Origin: JANMES01 sp038329865
GTDB lineage: Bacteria > Planctomycetota > Phycisphaerae > Tepidisphaerales > Tepidisphaeraceae
Assembly: GCA_038329865.1 (NCBI GenBank)
Contig: JBBQNK010000012.1
Location: 1 to 64,000 of the forward strand
Direction: 5' to 3'
Length of the DNA stretch: 64,000 nucleotides
The notes under the pieces were generated by a model. That model was not told where the DNA came from and searched no databases. It saw only the letters and a program-made list of their open reading frames with translations. The stretch's first letter is position 1. The number at the start of each line of letters is the position of its first letter. The position numbers and the translations under genes are program-made. Positions 8,286-16,282 of this stretch are shown piece by piece.

Positions 8286-9248
8286 ATGGCAAAAAAAACA
8301 GCAGCGAACGGAAAATCCAACGGCCACGCGATGGTCACTGAACCAGCCACCGCGCCGCGATTCAAAAAAATCGACGAGCCCGGCGAGCCTTCGCGCCTGC
8401 CGGTGCTCAAGACGTACAAGATCTACATCGGCGGGAAATTCCCGCGGACCGAGTCCGGCCGGTACTACACGCTGAAGAACAAATCCGGCCAGGCGATCGC
8501 CAACATCTGTAAATCCTCGCGGAAGGATTTCCGCGAAGCCGTCGTCGCCGCCCGCGGCGCCCAGCACGCCTGGGCCGACCGTAGCGCGTACAACCGCGGA
8601 CAGATCCTCTACCGCATCGCAGAAATGCTCGAAGGTCGCAGTGCGCAGTTCGTGGAAGAATTAGTCTCCACCGGACTTGCCGCTTCAGCGGCAAGTAAAG
8701 AAGTGGCGACCAGCGTAGACCGTCTCCTCTACTACGCCGGTTGGGCGGATAAATACCAGCAGATTTTCTCCAGCGTGAACCCGGTCAACTCCAGCCACTT
8801 TAATTTCAGTCTGCTCGAGCCGACCGGCGTGGTCTCGATCATCGCCCCGCAGGACAACGGCCTCGTCGGCCTGGTCTCGCTGATCGCCCCCGCCATCACC
8901 GGCGGGAACACCGTGATCGCCCTCGCATCAGAAGCCAAGCCGCTGGCGGCTGTGACGCTCGCCGAAGTCATCGCCACCAGCGACGTGCCCGGCGGCGTGG
9001 TGAACCTCCTCACCGGCGATGCGGCCGAGCTGACCGACCCGTTCTCCACGCACATGGACGTCAACGCCGTCCTCTACGCCGGCGGCGACGCGGGACAGTG
9101 GACGAAGATCCGCACCAACGCCGCCCTCAACGTCAAACGCGTGTCGAAGTACGCTCCGGACAACTGGCTGTCGCCTGTTGCGCAGAGCCCGTACTTCATT
9201 TTGGATACGATGGAAACCAAGACGACTTGGCATCCGGTAGGCGTTTGA
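8286..9248 (+). CDS. Non-catalytic aldehyde dehydrogenase-like protein (pseudoenzyme partner)
   Basis: 320-residue ALDH homologue that stops before the catalytic half. It has the cofactor-domain blocks VVSIIAPQDNGLVGLVSLIAPAITGGNT and SDVPGGVVNLLTGD but no ELGGK Glu and no catalytic Cys. It ends KTTWHPVGV. This resembles the second, catalytically dead domain of bacterial ALDH16-type proteins, here as a separate gene 56 nt after the active one. A subunit role is therefore more likely than recent truncation. A 22-bp palindrome (8675-8696) lies in frame, encoding part of TGLAASAASKE. Confidence 0.75.
   Translation: MAKKTAANGKSNGHAMVTEPATAPRFKKIDEPGEPSRLPVLKTYKIYIGGKFPRTESGRYYTLKNKSGQAIANICKSSRKDFREAVVAARGAQHAWADRSAYNRGQILYRIAEMLEGRSAQFVEELVSTGLAASAASKEVATSVDRLLYYAGWADKYQQIFSSVNPVNSSHFNFSLLEPTGVVSIIAPQDNGLVGLVSLIAPAITGGNTVIALASEAKPLAAVTLAEVIATSDVPGGVVNLLTGDAAELTDPFSTHMDVNAVLYAGGDAGQWTKIRTNAALNVKRVSKYAPDNWLSPVAQSPYFILDTMETKTTWHPVGV
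8675..8696. repeat. Palindrome family H, copy inside the ALDH-like gene
   Basis: ACTTGCCGCTTCAGCGGCAAGT, an uninterrupted 22-bp palindrome in frame within the coding sequence. It is related to the TTGCCACTTGAGTGGCAA palindromes at 60625 and 61657. Confidence 0.6.
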
Positions 9249-9260
9249 TCGATTGAAGAG

Positions 9261-9357
9261 AATTTACCACAGAGAACACAGAGAACACGGAGAGGAAGGA
9301 AGAGCGGGACGTTCTCTGCTTTCCTCTCCGTGTTCTCCGTGTCCTCTGTGGTAAATT
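9261..9357. repeat. Palindromic repeat family F, copy 1
   Basis: 97-bp imperfect hairpin. The left arm AATTTACCACAGAGAACACA pairs with the right arm TGTGTCCTCTGTGGTAAATT-like sequence. Related copies lie at 17478, 28982 and 54306, always between genes. Confidence 0.8.
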
Positions 9358-9364
9358 TGTTTTC

Positions 9365-10018
9365 ATGCAATCTCAGATTTATCTTTCCCTGCTCAAACCC
9401 GAAGCCCTCTCGGCTGAAATCCATTACGTCGCCACCGAGGCGATGCAGAAATCACACGCCGGCGCAATCGTCGCGCCGGTGTGGGCGGGGCGGGTCGCCA
9501 CGATGCTCCAAGGCAGCGGCGTGCGCGTCGGCACGGTCGTCGGATTTCCCCACGGCACGAATAAGGCCACCCTTAAAGCGATCGAAGCCACAAGTAGCAT
9601 CAAGGAAGGCGTTGACGACGTGTTCGTCTCTGCCCATCTCATCCACGCTATCGCGTGCAACTTTGATTCCGCCCGCGGCGAGTTGCTGGAGATCGTCAAG
9701 GCCGCCCGCGCTACGCGGCGGGACGTGGCGATTCATGTCATCGTCGAGACCGCGCTGCTCCTCTCGCTGGGCGCCGGCCGAAGTGAAGAAGCAATCGCCA
9801 TCGCCTGCCGGGCGATCCGCGAGAGCGGCTGCGACGGCGTCGTCACCGCCAGCGGCTACCACCGCGCCGGCGGCGCGAGCACTGCGGCGATCGATGCCCT
9901 CAAGCGCCATGGCGAAGGTTTGGCGATCATCGCAATGGGCGGAATAGCGAACGCGAGCGTCGCGCAAGCGTTCATCGACGGTGGGGCCGAGCGGGCGGTG
10001 ATCGAAATGGGGAATTAA
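9365..10018 (+). CDS. DeoC-like protein lacking the catalytic lysines
   Basis: 217-residue homologue of deoxyribose-phosphate aldolase: VVGFPHGTNKATLKAIEA, VDDVFVSAHL and IHVIVETALL align with DERA blocks. The Schiff-base block FIKTSTG is GVVTASG here, KPAGGV is IAMGGI, and the Lys of LKVIIET is His, so both essential lysines are gone. It follows two ALDH genes on the same strand and probably belongs with them. It may be a regulatory or structural subunit, or a TIM-barrel enzyme with different chemistry. The fold assignment is good; the function is unknown. Confidence 0.75.
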   Translation: MQSQIYLSLLKPEALSAEIHYVATEAMQKSHAGAIVAPVWAGRVATMLQGSGVRVGTVVGFPHGTNKATLKAIEATSSIKEGVDDVFVSAHLIHAIACNFDSARGELLEIVKAARATRRDVAIHVIVETALLLSLGAGRSEEAIAIACRAIRESGCDGVVTASGYHRAGGASTAAIDALKRHGEGLAIIAMGGIANASVAQAFIDGGAERAVIEMGN

Positions 10019-10064
10019 TCGGCGACGAGTCGTGTTTTTTGGATAGGAGATTCTCGAAAATCTT

Positions 10065-10127
10065 CCGCGAAGGCGCAAGCGAGCGGCGGCCGTTCAGGGT
10101 GGCTGCCATCCGCTTGCGCCTTCGCGG
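10065..10127. repeat. Palindromic repeat family A, copy 2
   Basis: 63-bp hairpin with arms CCGCGAAGGCGCAAGCGAGC and CCGCTTGCGCCTTCGCGG, between the DeoC-like gene and the following lipoprotein gene. Confidence 0.85.
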
Positions 10128-10200
10128 TTTCCCAAAATACTAAAGTGGCGTGCGATCCGTACGTTCGATAAATCCGCTCCACTCGCACTAAGATTGAAAA

Positions 10201-10959
10201 ATGCCCGGGCGCTCGTTCCTCATCCTCTGCGTACTTTTCGTCAGCGGCTGCGTGTCGCAGGCGCCGGTCGCGGTCGAGCCGCCGCCGGCGTATCTGCTGC
10301 ACCTGCCGGGCATCGGCGGGGCGCGCACGCACGACCGCCGGCTCATCCAGGGAATGATCGACGGCGGCTATACCGGCCAATACGAGATCGACGACTGGAC
10401 CGATCACGAGCCCGGCCTGCCGGCGCTGCTGCGGCAGGACCGCCACGCGATCGAGGCGCAGCGTCTGGCCGACAAGCTCACCGCCGTCCGCCTCGCCTCG
10501 CCGCGGCGTACGATCATCGTCACCGCGCACAGCGGCGGGGCAGGGATTGTCGTCTGGGCACTCGAAAAACTCCCGCCGGACGTGCAAGTCGATCGTGTGA
10601 TCCTGCTGGCCAGCGCACTCTCGCCCGGCTACGACCTCTCGAGCGCCCTCAAGCACGTGCGCGGCCGGATGTACAACTTTTACAGCAACCACGACGTGAT
10701 CGTGCTCGAAACCGGCACGACCCTGTTCGGCACGATCGACGGCGTGAAAACTCCCGCCTCGGGATTCACCGGGTTCCACAAACCCGAAACCGCAGATGCG
10801 GCGGCGTACCAAAAGCTCGAGCAGATTCCGTACGATGATTCATGGCTTCAATGGGGCAACGACGGAAGCCACATCGGTTTGATGAGCAAGCGATTTGTAA
10901 CTCACGTGATCGCGCCACTGGTGACCGACCCGATCTTGGCGCGCGCGGGAACCGACTAA
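10201..10959 (+). CDS. Lipoprotein with alpha/beta-hydrolase-like fold
   Basis: 252 residues. The N-terminus MPGRSFLILCVLFVSGC is a lipoprotein signal with a lipobox-like VSGC. The body has LLHLPGIGG (oxyanion-loop type), TAHSGGAGI as a nucleophile-elbow-like Ser, VILLASALSPGYDL, and a late Asp/His region (NHDVIV, GNDGSHIGL). A serine hydrolase or an inactive relative at the cell envelope is plausible. No substrate can be named. It stands alone between an intergenic hairpin and a convergent membrane gene. Confidence 0.6.
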   Translation: MPGRSFLILCVLFVSGCVSQAPVAVEPPPAYLLHLPGIGGARTHDRRLIQGMIDGGYTGQYEIDDWTDHEPGLPALLRQDRHAIEAQRLADKLTAVRLASPRRTIIVTAHSGGAGIVVWALEKLPPDVQVDRVILLASALSPGYDLSSALKHVRGRMYNFYSNHDVIVLETGTTLFGTIDGVKTPASGFTGFHKPETADAAAYQKLEQIPYDDSWLQWGNDGSHIGLMSKRFVTHVIAPLVTDPILARAGTD

Positions 10960-11003
10960 TCTTTGAACTCAATCAACGGTGAATGAAGTGAACGTGCTGC
11001 TGT

Positions 11004-11681
11004 TCAACTCGTCGGTTTCGCGCACAATTGATTCCCAACCACGCGCCACCCTCCGAGCAGCAAGAGCGCAACACCCGCGACGATCAGGTGAAACGCCGTG
11101 ACCGCCAGCGTGCTGCCGGGGAGTGACAGCAGCACGTCCTGGCTCAAGCCGGTGAGCGAGTACATGTACCGGCTTTGCGGCCAATACCCGAACTGCGGGG
11201 CGATCGCGTTGATCGCCAGCAGCGGATGAACGGCCGTCAATCGCGCCACGACGGCATCGCTGCCGTGAAACCCGAGCCACGGCGAAAGCCAGATCGGCCA
11301 GCCCAGCCACGCCATTGCGAGCAGCGTCACGATCGCGCCGGCGACTGTCGGCGAAAACCGGATCGCGATGAGAAGCCGCGCCAGTCCCGCCAGTGCCAGG
11401 CCGAACGCGACGACCGTCAACCCGATCGCCGCCACCTGGCCCGGCGTGAACGCTTCGTGCAACAACAGCGACGCCGACCCACTGGCCGCGCCCAGGCTCG
11501 CCAGCACGGCAGCGATGATCGACGGCTTGAACGCGCGGTCAGACGAAGCGGCAAGCGGGCAGAGAATCGCCGCCGTCACGACGATCGCAAACGCGCCGCC
11601 GAGATTGACGCCGATCAGCCACACGCTCAGCAGCGCTACGGCCAGGGGAAAGAAGAAATAAAACAGGGCGGGGAGCTTCAT
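11004..11681 (-). CDS. Integral membrane protein of unknown function
   Basis: 225 residues with about six hydrophobic segments starting at LFYFFFPLAVALLSVWLIG and ending at LAVTAFHLIVAGVALLLLGGW. No recognised motif or catalytic residues are seen. It lies 25 nt after the stop of the YdjY-domain gene on the same strand, so the two are probably co-transcribed and may work together at the envelope. Confidence 0.6.
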   Translation of the reverse strand: MKLPALFYFFFPLAVALLSVWLIGVNLGGAFAIVVTAAILCPLAASSDRAFKPSIIAAVLASLGAASGSASLLLHEAFTPGQVAAIGLTVVAFGLALAGLARLLIAIRFSPTVAGAIVTLLAMAWLGWPIWLSPWLGFHGSDAVVARLTAVHPLLAINAIAPQFGYWPQSRYMYSLTGLSQDVLLSLPGSTLAVTAFHLIVAGVALLLLGGWRVVGNQLCAKPTS

Positions 11682-11706
11682 CGATTGACCGTCGATTCGC
11701 GGTCGA

Positions 11707-12918
11707 CTAATTCGCCGGGCGCGGCGTGGTCATGTCCTGGTAGTCTTTTTCCAGCTGATCCATCGCGCGCTGGATGCGGTCTGCCTCGTTGATCAGGCGC
11801 TGCTGCTCCTTGCGCATTTCCGAGATGACTTCGTAATGCGCCTGGGCGGCCGTTCGCAATGCATCAGCATTGGGGCGCACCGCCTTTTCCCAGCGGGTCT
11901 TCAGGTCGGTGAGCTTCTGCTCGTCGAGATGCACGTTGCTGATCGGCGGCAGATCCGTCGCGGCGGATGCCTTGACCGATTCGATCTTGTGGCCGGAGTC
12001 ATTGAGGATGGTCGTCACTTGCCCCATCGCCGCGGGACCTTCCGGCTGCGACTGCGCGACCCGCACGACCGTTCCCTCCGGCAGCTTCTTGATCGCCGCG
12101 GAAAGATCAACCAGCGTTACCGGCTGATCGTTGAGCGTCATGTTCCCGGCCTGCACCTTGAGCACGGCGGTTTCCGGTGCGGCGGCGTCGGCTTTGGCCG
12201 GCGCGTCGGGTTTCACGTCCGCATCCTTGCCGGCCGGCTCGATGATCATCGTCACCTTCGTGCCGGTTTTCGGAACCGTGTCTGGGTTGTATTCCCACTC
12301 GAGCGTTTCATTCGCGTTGCTCGCCAGCTCGGGCACGTCGATCAGCGTGAGATCGAAATTCACCACGCTCACCATGTAGCCGGTTACGTCGGCGGCGTAT
12401 TTGCCGTCGTCCATCACCCGGCTGCCGTCGAAAATGAAGGTGAAGGAATTGGGGCATTTTTTCGTCGTCGCGTCGCGGATCATCCGGTTCGCGGGGACGA
12501 CGACCGTCTTGCCGTCCTTTTCGTATTCACAAGAAATGTGCAGCGGCGGGCCGTGCGGCGGAATCCACTTCTTGGCGGCTTCGGAATACTTCACCGGCTC
12601 GCCCGGCTTCAGGCCGAGCATCAGCAGCGCGGTGTGAATATCCGACGGTTTGGCATCGGATCGCAGGACCGACTCGTGCTCATTCGTGCCCGTGAGCACG
12701 CAGAAAAATTCCAGTCGGATGTCGACGTTCAGCGCCTGGCAGTCGACGCGGATCTGCTTCTTCTTCACGTCCACGTTAATGCCCGGGAATTTGCCGATCC
12801 CCGGCTGCGTGGTGGGGGCCGCCGGTGCGCCAGGTGCGGTCGGCAGATCCTGGGCGAGGACGCAGGCGCTCAGGCCAGCCAGAAGTAACAGCACACCACA
12901 GCGGGTCAACGTTCGCAT
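11707..12918 (-). CDS. Secreted YdjY-domain protein with C-terminal coiled coil
   Basis: 403 residues. The N-terminus MRTLTRCGVLLLLAGLSACVLAQ is a signal with a possible lipobox LSAC (or signal peptidase I cleavage near VLA-Q). A YdjY-type domain follows (INVDVKKKQIRVDCQALN, LEFFCVLTGTNEHESVL, HTALLMLGLKPG), common in planctomycetes and of unknown role. A middle segment (MTLNDQPVTLVDLSAAIKKL) recalls the ExbD periplasmic fold, and the last 70 residues form a coiled coil. The start at 12918 has GGAGGA upstream; an in-frame extension to 12999 has no signal sequence. Confidence 0.75.
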   Translation of the reverse strand: MRTLTRCGVLLLLAGLSACVLAQDLPTAPGAPAAPTTQPGIGKFPGINVDVKKKQIRVDCQALNVDIRLEFFCVLTGTNEHESVLRSDAKPSDIHTALLMLGLKPGEPVKYSEAAKKWIPPHGPPLHISCEYEKDGKTVVVPANRMIRDATTKKCPNSFTFIFDGSRVMDDGKYAADVTGYMVSVVNFDLTLIDVPELASNANETLEWEYNPDTVPKTGTKVTMIIEPAGKDADVKPDAPAKADAAAPETAVLKVQAGNMTLNDQPVTLVDLSAAIKKLPEGTVVRVAQSQPEGPAAMGQVTTILNDSGHKIESVKASAATDLPPISNVHLDEQKLTDLKTRWEKAVRPNADALRTAAQAHYEVISEMRKEQQRLINEADRIQRAMDQLEKDYQDMTTPRPAN

Positions 12919-13038
12919 CGCGCGTCCTCCGAATGATCGGGCATCGATCATCCGGGTATTTATAACGTATCCACGCAAAAAATGCGGCCACGGAAGCAAT
13001 TTCCGTGGCCGCGCAGTCGAGCAAGTTTTGCACGCCGA

Positions 13039-13479
13039 TCAGCCGACCCAGCGCTCCACGCTCGATTGCTCGCGGTTGAAATAGACCAGCCCTTCGTACC
13101 AACCGGGCGTGGCGAGTCGGCAACGCAGGACGGTGCACGCGACGGAGACGATCGTCCCGTCTTTCGCGGGCAGGTCGATCATCCCGCCGTAGCCGAGCGG
13201 CAGGCGCTCGGGGGTGACAAAGCCCAGGCCACGAGAGTGAATATCGCGTGTGAAAATAGTGCGCGCCGATCGGCTGGCCTGGTCGACGAACAGGCGAACG
13301 GTCGCCTGCACGCGCCACGAGTTCCGCTGCTGCCCCCGGCGATTCGGCTGGCAATGCCCGCCGGCCTCCATCGCGGAAATAACCAGGTCCACCTCGCGGC
13401 TCACACCCGGCAACGGCAGGGCGGGCGGCTGGGTCGGAGTGCTTGTTTCGATCGGGCGAATGTCCGGCAACGTCAACAT
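13039..13479 (-). CDS. PilZ-domain protein
   Basis: 146 residues with a C-terminal PilZ-like domain. An Arg-rich NRRGQQRNSWR precedes the barrel, followed by RDIHSRGLGFVTPERLPLGYGGMIDLP, which fits the D/NxSxxG block of c-di-GMP-binding PilZ domains (here DIHSRG). The N-terminal 45 residues are Pro-rich and probably disordered. GGAAGAG precedes the ATG. It is likely a c-di-GMP receptor affecting motility, secretion or the cell surface. Binding is not proven because the RxxxR motif is only approximate. Confidence 0.75.
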   Translation of the reverse strand: MLTLPDIRPIETSTPTQPPALPLPGVSREVDLVISAMEAGGHCQPNRRGQQRNSWRVQATVRLFVDQASRSARTIFTRDIHSRGLGFVTPERLPLGYGGMIDLPAKDGTIVSVACTVLRCRLATPGWYEGLVYFNREQSSVERWVG

Positions 13480-13627
13480 AAATCTCTTCCTTCGTGTGAA
13501 AACGGTCGTTGCTGAGATTTACGATTCATTCCGGAGCAGGGCAAATCGAAGGATTTTCGCTGGAATAGCAGTTATCGGACGTCAAGCCTTGGACACGCTG
13601 CCGTGTTATCTTTACCCTACCTATCCC

Positions 13628-14617
13628 ATGCTCAAAGCCGCCTACGTGCTCGAAAAATACGCGTTCGACCTGATTTACGGCCCCGACGAACGGCGAGACA
13701 TTGCTGAACTGGTCGAAGTCGTCGGCCCGCCGATCCGCGGGAAGGAAATCGACAGCCACCTCGCCGAAATGGCTGATGTTGAAGTGATTTTCTCCGGTTG
13801 GGGCGGGCCTAAACTCAACGAAACCCTGCTGACGGCGATGCCTAAGCTCAAAGCCGTCTTCTACGGCGCGGGCTCGATCAAAGGCATGGTGACCGACGCG
13901 TTCTGGGCGCGGAAGATCCCGATCACCAGCTCCTACGCCGCCAATGCGATCCCGGTCGCGGAGTTCACGCTCGCCCAGATTCTTTTTTCCCTCAAGGCCG
14001 GTTGGCAGTGCATCATGAACGCGCGCGTGCACCACAAATTCCACCGCCCGACAGTTCCCGGCGCGTACGGCAGCACGGTGGGCCTTGTTTCGCTCGGCAT
14101 GATCGGGCGCCGAGTCGCGCAGCTGCTGCAGCCGTTTGACTTGAACGTCATCGCGTTCGACCCGCTGATCACGCCGGAAAAAGCCGCCGCCATTCCGGTC
14201 AAGCTCGCTTCGATGGCGGAGATCTTCAAAACCAGCGATGTCGTTTCACTCCACACGCCGTGGCTGAAGGAAACCGAAGGCCTCATCAACGGCCAGCTGA
14301 TTTCATCGATGAAGCAAGGCGCCACGCTGATCAACACCAGCCGCGGGGCGATCGTGAATGAGGCGGAGATGATCGCCGTCCTGCGTGATCGCCCGGACTT
14401 ATGGGTGGTGCTCGACGTGACGTACCCCGAACCGCCGGTGGCGGATTCGCCGCTGTGGACGCTGCCGAATGTTATTCTAACGCCGCACATCGCCGGCTCG
14501 ATGGACAACGAGTGTCGCCGCATGGGTCGCATCGTTGTCGACGAGCTCAAACGGTTCCTGAAGCAGGAGCCGCTTGCCTGGTCGATCGGCCGCGAGCAGG
14601 CGGCGATCATGGCGTAG
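13628..14617 (+). CDS. D-isomer-specific 2-hydroxyacid dehydrogenase
   Basis: 329-residue NAD-dependent oxidoreductase of the phosphoglycerate/D-lactate dehydrogenase superfamily. It shows the Rossmann loop VGLVSLGMIGRRVAQLLQ, then SLHTPWLKETEGLIN, LINTSRGAIVNEAEM (catalytic Arg region), VTYPEPP and LTPHIAGS (catalytic His). The start is set at MLKAAYVLEKYAF because the in-frame extension back to 13250 overlaps the PilZ gene on the other strand and has no family sequence. No Shine-Dalgarno is obvious. The substrate is unknown. Confidence 0.85.
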   Translation: MLKAAYVLEKYAFDLIYGPDERRDIAELVEVVGPPIRGKEIDSHLAEMADVEVIFSGWGGPKLNETLLTAMPKLKAVFYGAGSIKGMVTDAFWARKIPITSSYAANAIPVAEFTLAQILFSLKAGWQCIMNARVHHKFHRPTVPGAYGSTVGLVSLGMIGRRVAQLLQPFDLNVIAFDPLITPEKAAAIPVKLASMAEIFKTSDVVSLHTPWLKETEGLINGQLISSMKQGATLINTSRGAIVNEAEMIAVLRDRPDLWVVLDVTYPEPPVADSPLWTLPNVILTPHIAGSMDNECRRMGRIVVDELKRFLKQEPLAWSIGREQAAIMA

Positions 14618-14620
14618 ACT

Positions 14621-14682
14621 TGCGAACGCGCGAGCGGCTGGCCTCGCCGCACTGTGCGACCAGTCGCTTGCGCCTTCGCGGG
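14621..14682. repeat. Palindromic repeat family A, copy 3 (degenerate left arm)
   Basis: 62 bp. The right arm CGCTTGCGCCTTCGCGG is intact, while the left arm TGCGAACGCGCGAGCG is diverged. It starts 3 nt after the dehydrogenase stop. Confidence 0.7.
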
Positions 14683-14796
14683 AAATGCAATTCCGAATCG
14701 AAGCGATATTTTTGTTCCGAAAATCTCCCCGGTCGCTTGGGTTCTGCGAGCTAGCTGGGATATAATCGGCGTTCCCGAGAATAGGTTCAGATCGCT

Positions 14797-15504
14797 ATGT
14801 CATCTGCCGGCACACCACCTTTCGATTCGACCCTGGTGGATTCACCCGACGAACATTCCGCGCGCCCGATCGACATGAACGCCCAGAGCGTCTCCCGCAT
14901 CGAGGGAGGCAACCCGACGTCCACGCCGTCCGCGCCGCCGCGACAGAAGCCCGGCGAGCACGCCAAATCGCAGCGGCTGTTCGACAAGATCGAAGCGTTC
15001 ATCAGCCGGCTGAGCGTTCGCGACAATTTCTGGCACCGCGTCTGCTCGCTGATCTGGCTGCCGTACGCGTTCTTCAGCGGCATCCGCATGAAGCAGATGG
15101 ACGACACCAGCTTCACCGCGGTGCTGCCGTTCGTGCGCTTCAACCGCAACTGGTACCGCGCGATGGCCGGCGGCGCGCTGCTCGCCAACTCCGAAATCGC
15201 CGGCGGGATGTACGTCTTTGGCATCTGCGGCGGCGATTACACCGTCGTCTGCAAAAACCTGCAGTACACGTTCCTCCGCCCGTGCTTCGGGCCCGCGATT
15301 TATAAGATCAAGCCGCGCGAGAACGTCAAAGCCTTGGTGGCGAGCAAGAGTGAATTCAACATCACGCTAGACTTGGAAGTCGCCCAACAGGTCTACACCC
15401 CGGGCCAGCGCGACAAGAGGGTGGGGCGCTGCGAAGCAACGTTCCACGTGACGCCGAAGATTCAACACCAGCAGAAGGCGCTGCGGGGGAAGAATCGCGA
15501 GTGA
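14797..15504 (+). CDS. Hypothetical protein, possible hotdog-fold thioesterase (DUF4442-like)
   Basis: 235 residues. The first 65 are Ser/Pro-rich and probably disordered. The rest (VLPFVRFNRNWYRAMAGGALLANSEIAGGMYVFGIC and ITLDLEVAQQVYTPGQRDKRVGRCEATFHVT) has the look of a hotdog fold, with the central-helix pattern GGALLANSE-AGG. It would act on an acyl-CoA or acyl-ACP if this is right. Its 3' end overlaps the convergent RAYT gene by 143 nt. The assignment is tentative. Confidence 0.5.
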   Translation: MSSAGTPPFDSTLVDSPDEHSARPIDMNAQSVSRIEGGNPTSTPSAPPRQKPGEHAKSQRLFDKIEAFISRLSVRDNFWHRVCSLIWLPYAFFSGIRMKQMDDTSFTAVLPFVRFNRNWYRAMAGGALLANSEIAGGMYVFGICGGDYTVVCKNLQYTFLRPCFGPAIYKIKPRENVKALVASKSEFNITLDLEVAQQVYTPGQRDKRVGRCEATFHVTPKIQHQQKALRGKNRE

Positions 15505-16117
15505 TTTGTAATCGGTTTGAGAACGATTTTACGAAATTCCAATTCTGACGAGCGATCTTTTCCTTCTCTGGATTGTCAATTACATATTGAATGCGCCCGC
15601 GGACGTCGTCGTTTGATTTCAGGAAAACTTTGTACGGACGATGCGACCAGACAGGATGGTTATTCGGAACTTCCGCGAAGGCGCGAAGCGAATTCGAAGC
15701 CTCCTTTGCAAAGTGATCCCAAATTTCCTCCGAGCGGTGTTTGTGATGTCGCACGACAAGGTGCGCGTGATTTCTCAGGATGGCGCACGCGAACACAGTG
15801 TAAGTATGCAACTCAATCGCGCGACGGAAACCTTCTGCGATCGCATTTCGGAATTTCGCGTTGAACCAGAGCGTCGGGTGTTCGAGTTTCGGTTCTGCGT
15901 CGCGAAAGAACTGCCTCAGTTCATCGCGAGGTGGTTGAATACGTTTTCGTCCGAAGTGCAAATCACCCAGGTCTTTCAACTCCTCCTTGCGGACATCCGT
16001 CGATCCACTTCCGCGCGGGTCGTTGGGAAGCCAGTGTCCGTAACCGGTGAAGATCAGGTGAACCGCTTGAACCACGCGACGAAGGTGTATTGGAGGTTTC
16101 GACAAGATGCACTCCAC
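15362..16117 (-). CDS. REP-associated tyrosine transposase (RAYT, Y1/HUH family)
   Basis: 251-residue single-strand DNA transposase of the IS200-like Y1 family. It has HLIFTGYGHWLPNDPRGSGS at the N-terminus, the HUH metal site NHAHLVV (His117, His119), ASNSLRAFAEVPNNHPVWS, and RIQYVIDNPEK with the probable catalytic Tyr178. RAYTs mobilise REP palindromes. This one is bracketed by family A copies at 14621 and 16203, and near-identical hairpins occur throughout the window. The last 50 residues read antisense through the neighbouring gene and look non-native, so the functional protein may end near residue 200. Confidence 0.85.
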   Translation of the reverse strand: MECILSKPPIHLRRVVQAVHLIFTGYGHWLPNDPRGSGSTDVRKEELKDLGDLHFGRKRIQPPRDELRQFFRDAEPKLEHPTLWFNAKFRNAIAEGFRRAIELHTYTVFACAILRNHAHLVVRHHKHRSEEIWDHFAKEASNSLRAFAEVPNNHPVWSHRPYKVFLKSNDDVRGRIQYVIDNPEKEKIARQNWNFVKSFSNRLQITRDSSPAAPSAGVESSASRGTLLRSAPPSCRAGPGCRPVGRLPSLA

Positions 16118-16202
16118 CGTTTCATACGCGGAAATGATCGAACATACTCTTCAAAATCGTCACACCTCAACCGGGACGATATTTTCAGACCGCGTCGCAA
16201 GT

Positions 16203-16219
16203 CGCTTGCGCCTTCGCGG
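16203..16219. repeat. Palindromic repeat family A, half copy upstream of the RAYT
   Basis: CGCTTGCGCCTTCGCGG, the right arm only, 86 nt upstream of the RAYT start. Half-REPs beside RAYT genes are typical of such systems. Confidence 0.65.
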
Positions 16220-16282
16220 AAGAAATCCTAACTATTCTCCATTGGATGGAACATCTTTTCCAAACTCCGTAACATTCTTTTC

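Noticed and set aside
15662..15690. Family A-like arm inside the RAYT gene (CTTCCGCGAAGGCGCGAAGCG)
   Set aside because: It encodes the conserved RAYT segment LRAFAEVP, so the resemblance is probably protein-driven rather than an inserted repeat.
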